A DNA stretch of 40,000 bases from Prorocentrum cordatum (lineage: Eukaryota; Sar; Dinophyceae; Prorocentrales; Prorocentraceae). The notes below the pieces were generated by a model that made no database searches, had not been told where the DNA came from, and worked only from the letters and a program-made list of their open reading frames with translations. The stretch covers positions 1,412,690 to 1,452,689 of the forward strand of contig CAUYUJ010017837.1 in assembly GCA_963575745.1 (NCBI GenBank), written 5' to 3'. The translations under genes and the position numbers were made by a program. Shown here piece after piece: positions 1 to 10,390 of this stretch (positions are counted from its first letter, which is position 1; each line of letters opens with the position of its first letter).

Positions 1-1061
1 AACACTGTCTGCTCCAATCGCCTCCTATGGGCCCGCGACGCAGCCTGAGGCAGGGCAAGGTTCAACGTCTCATCCACGAACGTGGAATACCAAGACGGGT
101 TGCCAAGATTCCAAGACCTGCGTTGAGCGCGAACCAACGTTATGCAACCCCGCCAACCCCTACAAGGAGTAAACTAATAGCGTCAGATGGTTTCCTCCTT
201 GGGGGAACGGTTCGCCCCCGCCCTCCCCCCCCGACATCTTGCGCCCGAAACTTTCCGCCCCTCTGCCTTTCTATCCCCCGCGCGTCGGCGCTTGGCCAGG
301 CCAAGCGATGAAATCAAAATATTGAAGAAGTCTCAGGCGGGCGCCGAACTGGATCGCGAAGTAACTGCACCTTGCATGCCTACCGAATTTCTTCTCACCC
401 TCGCACGCGCGCGGGCGCCGTCCTATATCAGGCCCGTTAGGCCTGAGTTGGACCCCTACGAACCTCGACGCTTACTATTCATTTCGACCATATTCCCCCA
501 TCCCCCCCCCCCTACTCCTCCTCCCCCCATCCTTCTCCCCCTCCTGCGCGTGGCCAGGCGGGGGCGCGCGCAGCGTTGGGGATATGCGACGCACTCGCGA
601 CCCATCCCCCCGCCCACCCCCTTCTCCCACCCCCCCCCCCTCCCCCGCGGGAGAGGGGGGGCAAGGCGATGGCAGGAGGCGAAGGAGGAGGGGGTGGAGG
701 AGAAGGGAAGAGGAGGGAAGGAAGGGGCATATGAGGATAAGGAGAGGGAGGAGAAGATGAAGCGCGGGGGAAGTGGATGACGGGAAGGTGGAGGAAGCAT
801 GCGTTCCCCTCTCGAAATGGCACCCCGATCAGGTCCCCGAGCTCACCATCCTGCAGGCGCTTCGGCCGCTCGCTTTTTGCCTGCCGTGAGAACCCCCTCT
901 CCCATCCCTCCCCTCTCCTCCTTCCTCCTCATTCCCTCTTCCCTCCTCCATCCACTATCTCTTTCTCTCTCTCTCTCTCTCTCTCTCCTTTTTTGTTTCT
1001 CTCTCTCTCTCTCTCTCTCTCTATATGTCTCTATTTCTCTCTTTCGTTCTTTATTTCTTTA

Positions 1062-1101
<40 letters not shown>

Positions 1102-1189
1102 TCTCTCTCTCTCTCTTCCCCTCGCTCTCTCTCTCTCTCCCCCTCTCTCTCTCTATCCCTTTCCCTCTCCCTCTCCCTCTCCCTCTCTT

Positions 1190-1230
<41 letters not shown>

Positions 1231-3434
1231 ATGTCTCTCTCTCTCTCTCTCTGTATCTTTCTGATCCCGCTCACCCCCCCCCCTCGCTCCCTCCCCTCCA
1301 GTGGGCGAGGTATAGGGTCAGGCGGTATAAGCGAGAGCCAGCACGTCGAGCACACGAATTATCCCCCCCCCTCCCCCCCCCCCCCCCTGCAGAATGCACC
1401 CTTCCCCCCTTCTGAAGGGGGCGGGCGGGCGAAGGGGGGGGGCGAGCTCGGGGGCTGGGCAGGGGCGGCGGGGGAGGTGGCTATGGGGCGAAAGACGACG
1501 ATTGTTGCGACGCTTGACCTTACGCTCATGTGGCAGAACAAATGGAACTTGGGCGTGAACGCGATGCCCGCACTCTCGGCGTGCACGCAGAAACGAACAG
1601 CATTGTCCAGGAGCTCCTGGTAGTAGTCTGCCTCGAGCACGAGGGGCGCGTGCCTGCGCACGTCGAGCCACGCCTGCAAAGACTTGCAGGCTGTCAACAA
1701 GTCGCTGCTCCCATGGATGCGATCGCCCCACTTCTTTAGCTGATGAACTGCAAAATCAAGGAGGAGTGCCGTCTCTGCGGCCTTCGTTGCCATGATCGCA
1801 CCTGGGTGCGGCATCCACGAGAGGGAAGCCTTCGCCTGTTTACCACAGGCGTTGAAACCAATCATTTTCAATGTCAGACGGCCCAGCCTCCGATCGTGCG
1901 GGACGCCCTCGTCATCAAACCACTTGAACATTTCGCTCTCCAGGCGCCGAATGCAATGTGCCACTGAAAGCTCGAACCTGCCATGGAATGACCACACATT
2001 CGCCTGAAGGATGCGAGATAATGCGCACGACGTCGCCCTCATCACAGGACCGTAGTACAAAGTATGAAGTGTATCTATCGCGAGGTTCTCATGAAGAGAA
2101 GTTCCCAAATATCTATCAAATAATGGGCATCGGTGGTTAGCCCAGTCGGTGCACCGCCCATGCTGGTCAAAGTGTTTCCTCCAGAAGACACACTTGAATG
2201 GCGTTTTGAGGCTGTCAAACTGTCGGATGTCGTGAACGTCGCCACCAGGCTCCAACCGGTCACCCGCCAAGAGCCCGAACTCGGGTAGAGCAGTGATCAG
2301 GCACCTGCCCTTGCCAATCTCATCTGGGTGGTATTTCAGCAAGCGCACAATTTCAGATCGCTGGCGATTGTCGAGGACGTTGACATGGCGCTCACACGCA
2401 AGGCAGCTCTGCCCGTAGTCGGCCGCGGCCCTGTCCTCGTAGGTCACCCCGCTGGCATCCAACATGCCAGGAATGACAAAGTGGAGGCAGCTGGATGGCG
2501 CTGGACAGCACGGGCACGGATTGTGGAACGTCTGCCAATTGCTCAATCCAAAGGTTTTGGCAAATTCAGACCAATCTCCTTTGGCATACACCACTGTCGC
2601 AGTAAACCCCAACGCCCGCGAGGCGTCCTTCTCGTCATCCCACGCCGAGCCGTCAGGCTTTGCTGCAGGGGAGAAGCCGTCCTTGAGAGCACGCAACTGC
2701 CACGCCACAGCGCGGAGGACGGTGTATATGGAACACCACCCGCCGCAGCCGCAGGTACACATGTCCCCAGTACGCACCACCGCTACCAAGTGACGCTTAT
2801 TCGACAACAGGTTGGTGATGGATGTACCCAATATGGAGTCTGGTCTCGACTGCATTGCCGTGAACCGAACGCCATCGCAGTAAAATGCAATCGGGAGGGG
2901 GTAGTTCTTGCCAGATGCCAGTGCTTCCTGGACGTTAGGACTGCTGAGGTATGATCGGTTTGCTAGATGAGACGCGCGGTCCACCGACCCATTCTCAAGG
3001 TTCTCCCTCGTCCACGGGTTCTGATCAAATTCATCGGCTAATGAATTGTATGCTAATGCAATGGGAATGGTGTGGTACGTTCGCTCTCCCCGACCCTGCA
3101 CGCGCGCGGGCATCTCCACATCAACAAAAGTGAAAGTCTGCGGGAGGACTTGATCAAGTCGAGCTTTGTACTGGCCTGATTGAAGGTCAGGCGCCATTTT
3201 GTATAAATCCCAGTCAGCTCCCTCAACACCCGCGGCATCAAGATAATGGCACAACTCACAGAGATCACGCGCGGACATAACCTTGCACGCCCCATACATC
3301 CCGAGAGGTTTCTTGAAAATGGAAGACCCAGCAGCATGACGAGCAGCAGAGCTGCGGTCTGCAGCGTCGCCGCCATCGCCGCTTGGCTGGTGGCGAGCCC
3401 TGCGCCGCCGCTTCGTTGCTGGTTCTGGCCGCAT
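1..3434 (-). CDS. KDZ/Plavaka-transposase-like protein, two exons seen, 3' end outside window
   Basis: Exon 1 runs 3434-1519 from a true ATG (638 codons) and exon 2 is 117-1, continuing off the left edge. Exon 1 carries FYCDGVRFT (about residue 184), ILGTSITNLL, a Cys cluster CTCGCGGWC (about 226), CPCCPAP (about 307) and LHTLYYGPV (about 456). This layout resembles dinoflagellate multicopy proteins related to KDZ/Plavaka transposases; that link is from motif memory and unverified. The track frame continues past 1519 only into Pro/Gly low complexity. Joining AAG|GTC (1519/1518) to CAG|GTC (118/117) instead keeps frame and continues with GNPSWYSTFVDETLN, which reads like natural protein after FHLFCHM. 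No stop or frameshift was seen, so this may be an intact, possibly domesticated, copy. Upstream exons cannot be excluded. Confidence 0.6.
118..1518 (-). other. Intron of the KDZ-like gene (GT-AG, about 1.4 kb)
   Basis: The boundaries keep phase 2 between the flanking exons. Donor AAG|GTCAAG and acceptor CAG|GTCTTG share AGGTC. The intron holds CT microsatellites, poly-C and poly-G runs. Short arginine/glutamate or leucine/serine ORFs inside it are repeat translations. An alternative donor 6 bp away (AGC|GTAAGG, 1523) fits the consensus better but breaks phase with this acceptor. Confidence 0.55.
955..1262. repeat. Interrupted (CT)n microsatellite
   Basis: About 300 bp of CT dinucleotides interrupted by T-rich and CCCT-rich stretches. 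It lies within the proposed intron. Confidence 0.9.
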
Positions 3435-4157
3435 ACTTGCGATGCAAAGCTATGGCGTACGGATCCGAGACGAACGATGACGCGCACTGCGCATAGCTCA
3501 GGGGGGTGGGGCCGGGGGCGGCTGGGCCCGATGCGGGGCGAGGATAGGTGAACGAGTCGGGAGAGACGGGCGGGGTAGGAGTGCAGAAGGGGTAAGAGGG
3601 GAGAGGGGCAGAGACTTGGCGGAGAGGAAGATGGCATGGGGAGGGCGCCCGCCCAGGCGCTCGACATCCGCGCGAAGGAGAAGCTGGTCTCACCCCAGAG
3701 AAGTGCTTGAAGGCCGCCAATGGGGCCCGCGGTTTGGGGAGAGGCTCGGAGGTTTGAGCGCCAGTGGGCGCGATGAGACCCAGGACCAAACCGAGCAGCT
3801 CTCGGGGGCGTGCGAGCGAGCAAAGCTGGGCGCCTTACTTATTTAATGACCCATCCCCTCAGACATTCTCCCCATTATGCGAGCCATGCGCACTGTCCGA
3901 GGGGATATCTAGCACCCGCGCTGGAAAGACCAGAACGACGATTGCGAACAACTGATAGTCATCCCTCGCTGGTCGGCGGATGCCGTGAGCCACGCGCACG
4001 CCGCGTCATCAATTTGCGTGCTGACTACTCTACTCAGAACCCTGCAACTCGCTCTAAATATCATGATGATGATGATGGCATGCGAGGTGATCGCCCACCC
4101 CCTCCTCTTCTCAACGGTCGTCGTCGTGATCCTGGCCGTCCGCTCGTCCTTGTCCTT

Positions 4158-4199
4158 CTCCTCCTCCTCCTCCTCCTCCTCCTCCTCCTCCTCCTCCTC
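4158..4199. repeat. (CTC)n trinucleotide microsatellite
   Basis: About 14 CTC units, followed by a T-rich and C-rich tract. Confidence 0.9.
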
Positions 4200-4780
4200 T
4201 TCCTTATATTCCTCCTTATCCTTCTCCCCCTTCCCCCCCCCCTTCCCTCCCCTGGGGGGGCCCTCCTGGAAAACCACCTCCCCAACGCCCCCGAAGAACA
4301 TGGGGAGGCGGCAATACTCCCAACGCAGTGCTTGCATCGAGCGATCGGCGCCCGAGGGCATGCTATGATCGCAGGTCTTCCAACATGTGTAGCTTCTCGT
4401 TGGCAACAACGACCAACGCTGAATTCGGTGTCCACACCACGACGCCATTTCTGAGAAAGCAGCACACGCGAATAGTCGATCACCTCGGGACGAGCTCGCC
4501 TAAGCACACCTGTCTTGCACCTGTCTTGTACTGGATTGCAAAGGGATGTTGCATACGTGAACTGCCCTGTTTAGACCTCTTGCGTTGCCGCATGTCGTTT
4601 GCCCTCGCACTATCGAGCGCGCAGACAGGCGCAGAGCACGAAAAACGGGGTGCGATCAGCTGTCGTGGCGCAAACCCCAGCACCGCGCCGTCGCACCCCG
4701 ATCGGGCGAAGTCCCGAAATCAAGATCGGCAACGCATGCGCCGCAGACACGCTCTCCATGTTCCCTGGGAGGCCCCTGGA

Positions 4781-4913
4781 AGTTTATACGCAGTTTAGCC
4801 GGTAGTTTATACGCGGCCCTGGGGGCAGGAAACCATGTGATTTCACAGGGAAACGTTACGTTTATACGGGTAGTTTATATGGGCAGTTTAGCCGGTAGTT
4901 TATACGGTAGTTT
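4781..4913. repeat. Dispersed GTTTATACG repeat
   Basis: Two copies of a roughly 33-bp block lie 93 bp apart: AGTTTATACG, CAGTTTAGCC, GGTAGTTTATACG at 4781-4813, and a close variant at 4872-4906. An extra GGTAGTTT unit follows. The block is AT-richer than its surroundings. Confidence 0.7.
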
Positions 4914-5113
4914 GGCGTGCCAAGTGTCCGCCGACACCCCTGCGACAGCATTGCAACTTCATGGGGGGCTGATCCGCCCCTCATGCAGGCCTAGGCCCAT
5001 GCCCAAGACCTCACCCCAACATTAAATTATCGATTGCACGCTCTGCGATCGAGGCCCTCATGCACTCGAGCGCTGCTATGGAAGGTATTAGGTGCAACCC
5101 TCAGAAATTGTGT

Positions 5114-8100
5114 TCACCGGCTCCCATGGGAGCTCGAGGCCTTCCTGGCCTTCTTAAGGTTCGCCTTCTCAGGGAGAGAGACCAGGCGCGCGCGGCTGTT
5201 GTGCTGAGCAATCAGCAGGCGGCACTCGTGGTCGAGCGCCTCGACAGGCTCCTTCAGAGCGAACGCGGCGCGACCCAGGACCGCCTGCACTTTCTCATCT
5301 CCGAGCGTAGACTTCAGGTTCGCGAACTGGCCAGCGAGGCAGGAGGCGAGGTCGCGGTCCTGCTTCAGGATCTCGTGAACCTCGATCGGGGCGCTCATCT
5401 CTCTCATCCAATTCTGTCCTGGCCCCCTCGTGTCCCCTCCAATCCTCCTCTTGCACTCGTCTCCTTCTCCTCCTTCTCGCCTCCCCTCGCCGCCCTGCTC
5501 CTCCTCCTCTCCATCCCATCCTTCCACCTCCTCCTCCTCCTCCTCCGCCCCCTCCTTCCCCCTCCCAGCTCCCCCCGAGCCCTTGCCTGCGTCGCTCCCC
5601 GCCCCCTCGAGATCCTCGAGCCCCCCATGCCCTCCCTCCTCCCAGTCACCTGCCCCCCCTTCACTCCCCCCATCCTCCTTGCCGCGCCCCCCCGCCCCCT
5701 CCAAGGCGGAGGGGGCGGGGGGGGCGGCAGTTGGTGGTCCGAGGAGCGGAGGCGGAGGAGGAACGTGAAGGAGGATAGCGGGCGCCTTGCTGTCCGCGCT
5801 GCGCAACGGGCCCATCATGACGTCGTTGTCGGCCCAGCACCAATCGGGGTCGGACTTCACCATCCTGAGGATGGTGTTGCACTCGCTGGTGGCCTTCTGG
5901 TAGGAGGTCTTCAGCTCCTTGAACTTCCTCCCGTTGTCATCGGGCTTCCTCGAGATGACGCGTGCTGGGGCGCCGCCATCACCATCCCCGCCGCCTCGGC
6001 CCTTGACAGCACTTCTGGGCGTCGGAGTTGCAGCGCCCTCGCCCCGCGGCCGCGTCGGGGTCGCCGTCGGGGTCGCCGTCGGGGTCGCCGTCGGGGTCGG
6101 CGTCGCGGGAATCAAGCTAGGCGTCGGGGGCGACGCGGCAGGCTGACCTCCCGCGCGCGAGGGCGTCGCGGCTGGCGCGGACTGCGCCGCGGCGTCGCCC
6201 TCCGCGGAAGCATGTGCAGTCGGCTGCTCGGCCCAGTCCTCCCACGCCCTCCAGGAGCGCTTGAACTCGTCGCGGACGCTGTGCTGGACGTGCAGGTATT
6301 TGAGGACCTCACCCATCTCGTCCCACGAGCACCAGATGCCCCCCATGATCACGCAGTTCGTCGCGTAACGAACGGCAATTTTCACGCCGCTCGAACCTCC
6401 GCCCTCGAGCCATGCCAGGCGGCCCAGGGACACGTATGTCCCATTCCTGATTTCAGACTTCGAATGCTTCTCATCCTTAGAGCGGCCCCTGGCCACCTGG
6501 TGTTTGTCGTACTTGCCCTTTGCCCAAGCAGCGCGGAAGTCGGCCTTCTGGAGGTACCCCTCCCTCGCACGGTATTCTGCCGCCAAGGCAGCGTCAGCTC
6601 TCAAGGCCCTAGCCCAGCGCCCCGCAATGCTGTTGCCTGAAGTGCAGGCGGTCCCGAACTTGAAATCGTGCGCCTTCATGCCCTCCCAGGAAGACGTCTT
6701 CCTCCGCCAAGGCCTTCTGCTTTGCATCCATCGAGAGCTCCTGGTCAGCCTGATGCAGCGCTTTCATCTTCCTAACGAGATCGCTGTGGCACAGCTGCGA
6801 GATCGACACCTCGGCTTTCTGCGCGGCGTCCTCGAGGACGAACTTCTCGGGACCGCAGCTTGCCAAAACCTTCGCAGCATCGTTGACGCGATCCATCTGC
6901 TGGACCACTTGTTGCCTCAGAGTCTCCTTGTCAGTCGCTGGCGCCATGGGGGCATCGGGGGCAGGCTGCGGGGGCTGCGCCGGCTGCGGCTGAGGCTGCG
7001 CGGGCGGCTGAGCTGGCGGGTAAGCCGCCGCTGAGCCTGCCGCCCAGGGGGATTCGGTCTCCCGCGCGGGCGCGGAGGCCTGCGGCGTGGAGCCACTGCT
7101 CTCTCCCGCTGCAAGGGGCTCCGCGCGCGGCAAAGATGCCGACCGCACGCTCGTGGCCACTGGTGTCATCGGCGACGGCTGAGGCACGTCGCCATGGTCG
7201 ACCGAGTCGGGGTAAGGCACCTCGTGAAGCTCATCCAGCCTATCTTTAGCTTGCTGCTCCTTTTCCCTCTCAGACATGGCGAACTCGAACGTCGGCAACT
7301 CTGGCACACATGGCGTCTCCGAATATTCAGAGTCCGTGTCCACATCATGTTGGTTACACCCACTCAGCCTGCGGTCGTCGCTCGCGGTAGTTGAGGCGAC
7401 TTCCCACCGCTGGTTCCGCATTTCCTCGTACTCATCAAGTTCAGCTTCCAGCATGAGCGCCTCAGCCTTCTCCTTCTCCTCCTGCTCATAGGCCAATTTC
7501 TTTGCCATGACGCGCTTGCGCTCGTTGAATATCATGGTGGCCTGGCGCTTCGCCTCGGCCTCATCGATGATGGCTTGGGCTTCGTCATCTGGGCTGATGC
7601 CGCCACCACGCTGGCGCTTGCGCGCCTTGCAGTCGATCACCCTGTGGAGTTTCTTCTTCTGCCCCTCCCTCTTGGCAGCTTCATCCGCGACCTCCTCGGC
7701 TGGATCGCCTGCTGCGCCTGCGCCCAAGGGGGGCTCGGGGGCATCTGCTGCCGCCGTTGGCGCCTCCCCAGCCCGCGCCGCCTCCGCGGCCTCGGCTGCC
7801 ACCTGGAGCCTGGCCTGCTGAAGCGCCTCGGCCTTGGCCTGCTGAATCGCCTCGGCCTTGGCCTGCTGCGCCGCCTCGAGCGCATCGGCCTTGGCCTTCT
7901 GCAGCGCCTCGTCTCTGGCCTGCTCCAGCGCCTGAGCCCTGATCTGCTCGATCTCGGCTTGGGCCTCCTGAAGCGCCTCGGCCTTGGCCTGCTCGATCGC
8001 ATCCTCTACGGCCTTGGCTGCCGCCTCGCGCCTGGCCTCATGGAGCGCATCGGCCTGTGCCTCCTGCAGCGCCGCGGCCTTGGCCTGCTCGAACGCCGCG

Positions 8101-9212
8101 GCCCTGGCCTCAGCCTTGGCCTGCTCGATCCTGGCCACATCGGCCTTGGCCTCCTCCCCTTCAACCTGCTGCGCCTCGAGGGCCAGCAGCTCTGGCTGCG
8201 CAGCCAAGCGGGCGCGCTTGCTGCGCGGCACGATCCAGCCCGACGGCGGCGCGCAGCCAGGCGCCGCCGGCTCCACTGGGCGCATCGCCGCTGCCTCCTC
8301 CGCCGCGTCGCCAGCCAGCTGGGCAGCCGTCGGCGTGTGGTCGACGCCCTCGGGCTCGCCAGGCGGGATGCCTGCCTCTGCCATCAGCGCCTCGGCCTGC
8401 TCTCCGAAAGTATCCACAATCTCCTGAGCGGCTCGAGGAACGCGTTTCATTTGCGCGCCCTGGTGCAATTTCGGCAACGGCACCAGAGCGCGCAACTGAA
8501 ATCCAGAAATCTGCGCCCCCCCCAGAAAACCGCTCACGGCCAACGTGAGCGGTTCTCTGGAGGGAGATCGAGAGGGGGAGAAGGAGGAGAAGGAGAAGAA
8601 GGAGGAGGAAAAGGAGGAGAAGGAGAAGGAGAAGAAGGAGAAGGAGGAGAAGGATAAGGAGAAGGAGAGGGAGAGGGAGGAGGAGAGGGAGAGGAGGATA
8701 ATGATAAGGAGGAGGAGGGGAAGAAGGAGAAGGAGGAGGAGGAGGAGAAGGAGAAGGAGGAGAAGGAGGAAGAGGTGGCGGAGAGGAGAAGGAGAAGAAG
8801 GAGGAGGAAGACGAGGAGAAGGAGAAGAAGGAGAAGAAGGAGAAGGCAGGAGGGGAAAGAAGAGGAGGAGAAGGAGGAGAAGGAGGAGGAGAAAGAGAAG
8901 AAAGAGGGGAGGAGGAGAAGGAGGAGGAGGAGGGGGAAGAGGAGGAGGCGGAGGAGGAGAGGGAGAAGGAGGAGGAGGAGGAGAAGGAGAAGGAGGAGGA
9001 GGAGGAGGAGGGGGGAGCAGCGGCGGCAGCAGCATATGAGCACCGACATGGAGATACATCGAGGCAGAGGGTAGCAATGGAGCAACAGCATCAGCGGCAG
9101 CTGGCATCGACAGGAATGGCGAGGACCCCAAAGAGAGCTCCTGGCGGTGCCAGGTGACCAGCGCGCTGACGTCCATGCCCTTGAACTCGGACGCTGTGTC
9201 GGGCAAGGTATC
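5114..9212 (-). CDS. Alanine-rich coiled-coil protein with a reading-frame change, function unknown
   Basis: An upstream exon at 9212-9141 follows acceptor CTGCAG and includes SEFKGMDVSALVTWHRQ. It joins in frame to 8423 (EIVDTFGEQAEALMAEAG). The middle is a long Ala/Lys/Glu/Gln coiled coil with about twenty (Q/E)AKAEA-type repeats (about 8180-7790), then an acidic segment and a Pro/Gln/Ala linker. Near 6675-6720 coding character switches frame: the first frame ends sensibly at KALAEEDVFLG, while the second continues with MKAHDFKFGTACTSGNS and GRWARALRAD. The second frame has TPTATPTA repeats near 6060-6110 and a Glu/Gly low-complexity stretch (5390-5790) that may be an unresolved intron. It ends with an SR-like tail at 5114. 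The switch is either a one-base indel or an assembly error. The ends belong to no family I can name. Confidence 0.5.
8528..8554. repeat. 11-bp perfect inverted repeat, 5-base loop
   Basis: AACCGCTCACG, loop GCCAA, CGTGAGCGGTT. It lies about 100 bp from the acceptor end of the proposed intron, next to the purine tract. Confidence 0.85.
8560..9010. repeat. Purine tract (GGAGAA/GGAGGA)n
   Basis: About 450 bp of nearly pure purine on the plus strand, inside the proposed intron. It can form triplex-type structures and is not coding. Confidence 0.85.
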
Positions 9213-10390
9213 CTGCAGGCGTCACCCCCCTCCCCCACCTCGCTCATCCTCTTTCCAACCCGTCCCCATCGAGGGATCGCATCCCTTCTCTAATCCCCCC
9301 TCGACTCCGACGTCCCCAGGAAACCCGCAGGGCGGTTTGAGAAAGCCTTGCGCTCCTCGCTGAATCCAGGGCGCTCGCCGACGAACCAAGATCCCTGGGC
9401 AAGTGGCTGCGCGACTCCAGGCGGCGCTGTCTCAGCCTCTCGGTCCAGCGATTGACGCATGATTGGACGTTCGCACGGCCGACGGGTCGTCGACGCGCTG
9501 AGAGCCCAAGCGTTAGAAGGCACGAGGGAGGGGGGTCGGAGAGACATGCCTCAGCAGTCTGCCCTTACCCCCCCCCCCCTCGCGCGCTTCGTCGCATGGG
9601 TTCATCAGCGCGCGTCGGCGACCATCGGCTTGCGCCCTGACTTCGCCCCTCATCTGACACCAACCCCAGCCCCCACGTGACGACTAGGCTCGGGGCCCCC
9701 TTTCCCAAGACACCAAGTGTTCGGGGCCCGACGATCGACGACGTTGGACGGCCGCGCCTCTGTTGGGCTCGGAACCTCCACGACATCCGACATCGCCTCC
9801 GACATCTGAGAATGTAATTGCTGAGCTCGTGGGGTGGGGCGCCGCGGGCTTGGGTCTTCAAACAGCTGAGGTCGGCGGCCGTCGATCATGCCCCCCCCCC
9901 CCCCTGTGGATGCCCCCGCCCCCGCACCACATGTGGATCCCAGGGCCTGCATGCGCCCTCCCCCCATCTTGTCCATGGGGTATCCTCGAGCGGGGGGGCG
10001 GGTGGGATCAATGAATGACATCTCCTTGTCATGCCGAGCTGGCTGACCTATGTGGGATGGAGGGTGGGGTGGGTCACTCAGGGCAGGATCGATTTTCGAC
10101 AGACGGCATCTCGCCGCTCGAATCCGCAAGAGCAGCGACGGACTCGGGCTAACGCGGCCTCTAGTCGATCATTCGCGAGCGCTTGTGCACCCGTCGACCA
10201 TGCAACGAATCGAAATGATGAAAGCGCATCCTCCTCCTATCTTTTCCTCCCCGCCTCGACCGCCTCCTGATGCCCCCCCCCCTACCTCGTCCTTCTCAAC
10301 CTCCCCCTCCTCCCCCCCCCTCCCCCCCCCCTCGGGATCCCCCCTCCTCGAAGGGTCGGGGTCTTAAGCTATAGCGGCGCCCGCTCGGAC
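9213..10390. other. Intergenic or intronic region, possible upstream exon
   Basis: Mostly no supported feature. On the minus strand near 9950-9700 a frame reading FEDPSPRRPTPRAQQL and then MSEAMSDVVEVPSPTEA has protein-like composition and could be a further 5' exon of the coiled-coil gene. I could not find splice sites that join it with confidence. Poly-C runs occur at about 9893-9904 and 10272-10330. Confidence 0.3.

Larger units (their letters stand above)
3435..5113. other. Intergenic spacer
   Basis: No supported gene. The ORFs here are short and biased. It contains a GATGAT run near 4063-4077, a CTC trinucleotide run (about 4158-4199) and the GTTTATACG repeat. A promoter for the downstream minus-strand gene could lie in the 3435-3850 part, but no motif is recognisable. 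Confidence 0.5.
8424..9140 (-). other. GA-AG intron of the coiled-coil gene
   Basis: Donor CGCCAG|GAGCTC and acceptor GCTCAG|GAGATT share CAGGAG and keep phase 0. The intron explains a 450-bp purine tract that otherwise translates as poly-Pro/Leu/Ser. It also contains the 8528-8554 inverted repeat. GA donors are known in dinoflagellates. Confidence 0.5.

Noticed and set aside
777-1731. Overlapping ORFs of Leu/Ser or Arg/Glu on both strands
   Set aside because: They are translations of the CT microsatellite and poly-C/G tracts in all frames, lying in the proposed intron.
5060-6640. Plus-strand 526-codon ORF opposite the coiled-coil gene's second half
   Set aside because: Its composition is the antisense image of Pro/Ala/Gly-rich sequence; the minus frame has the coherent protein blocks.
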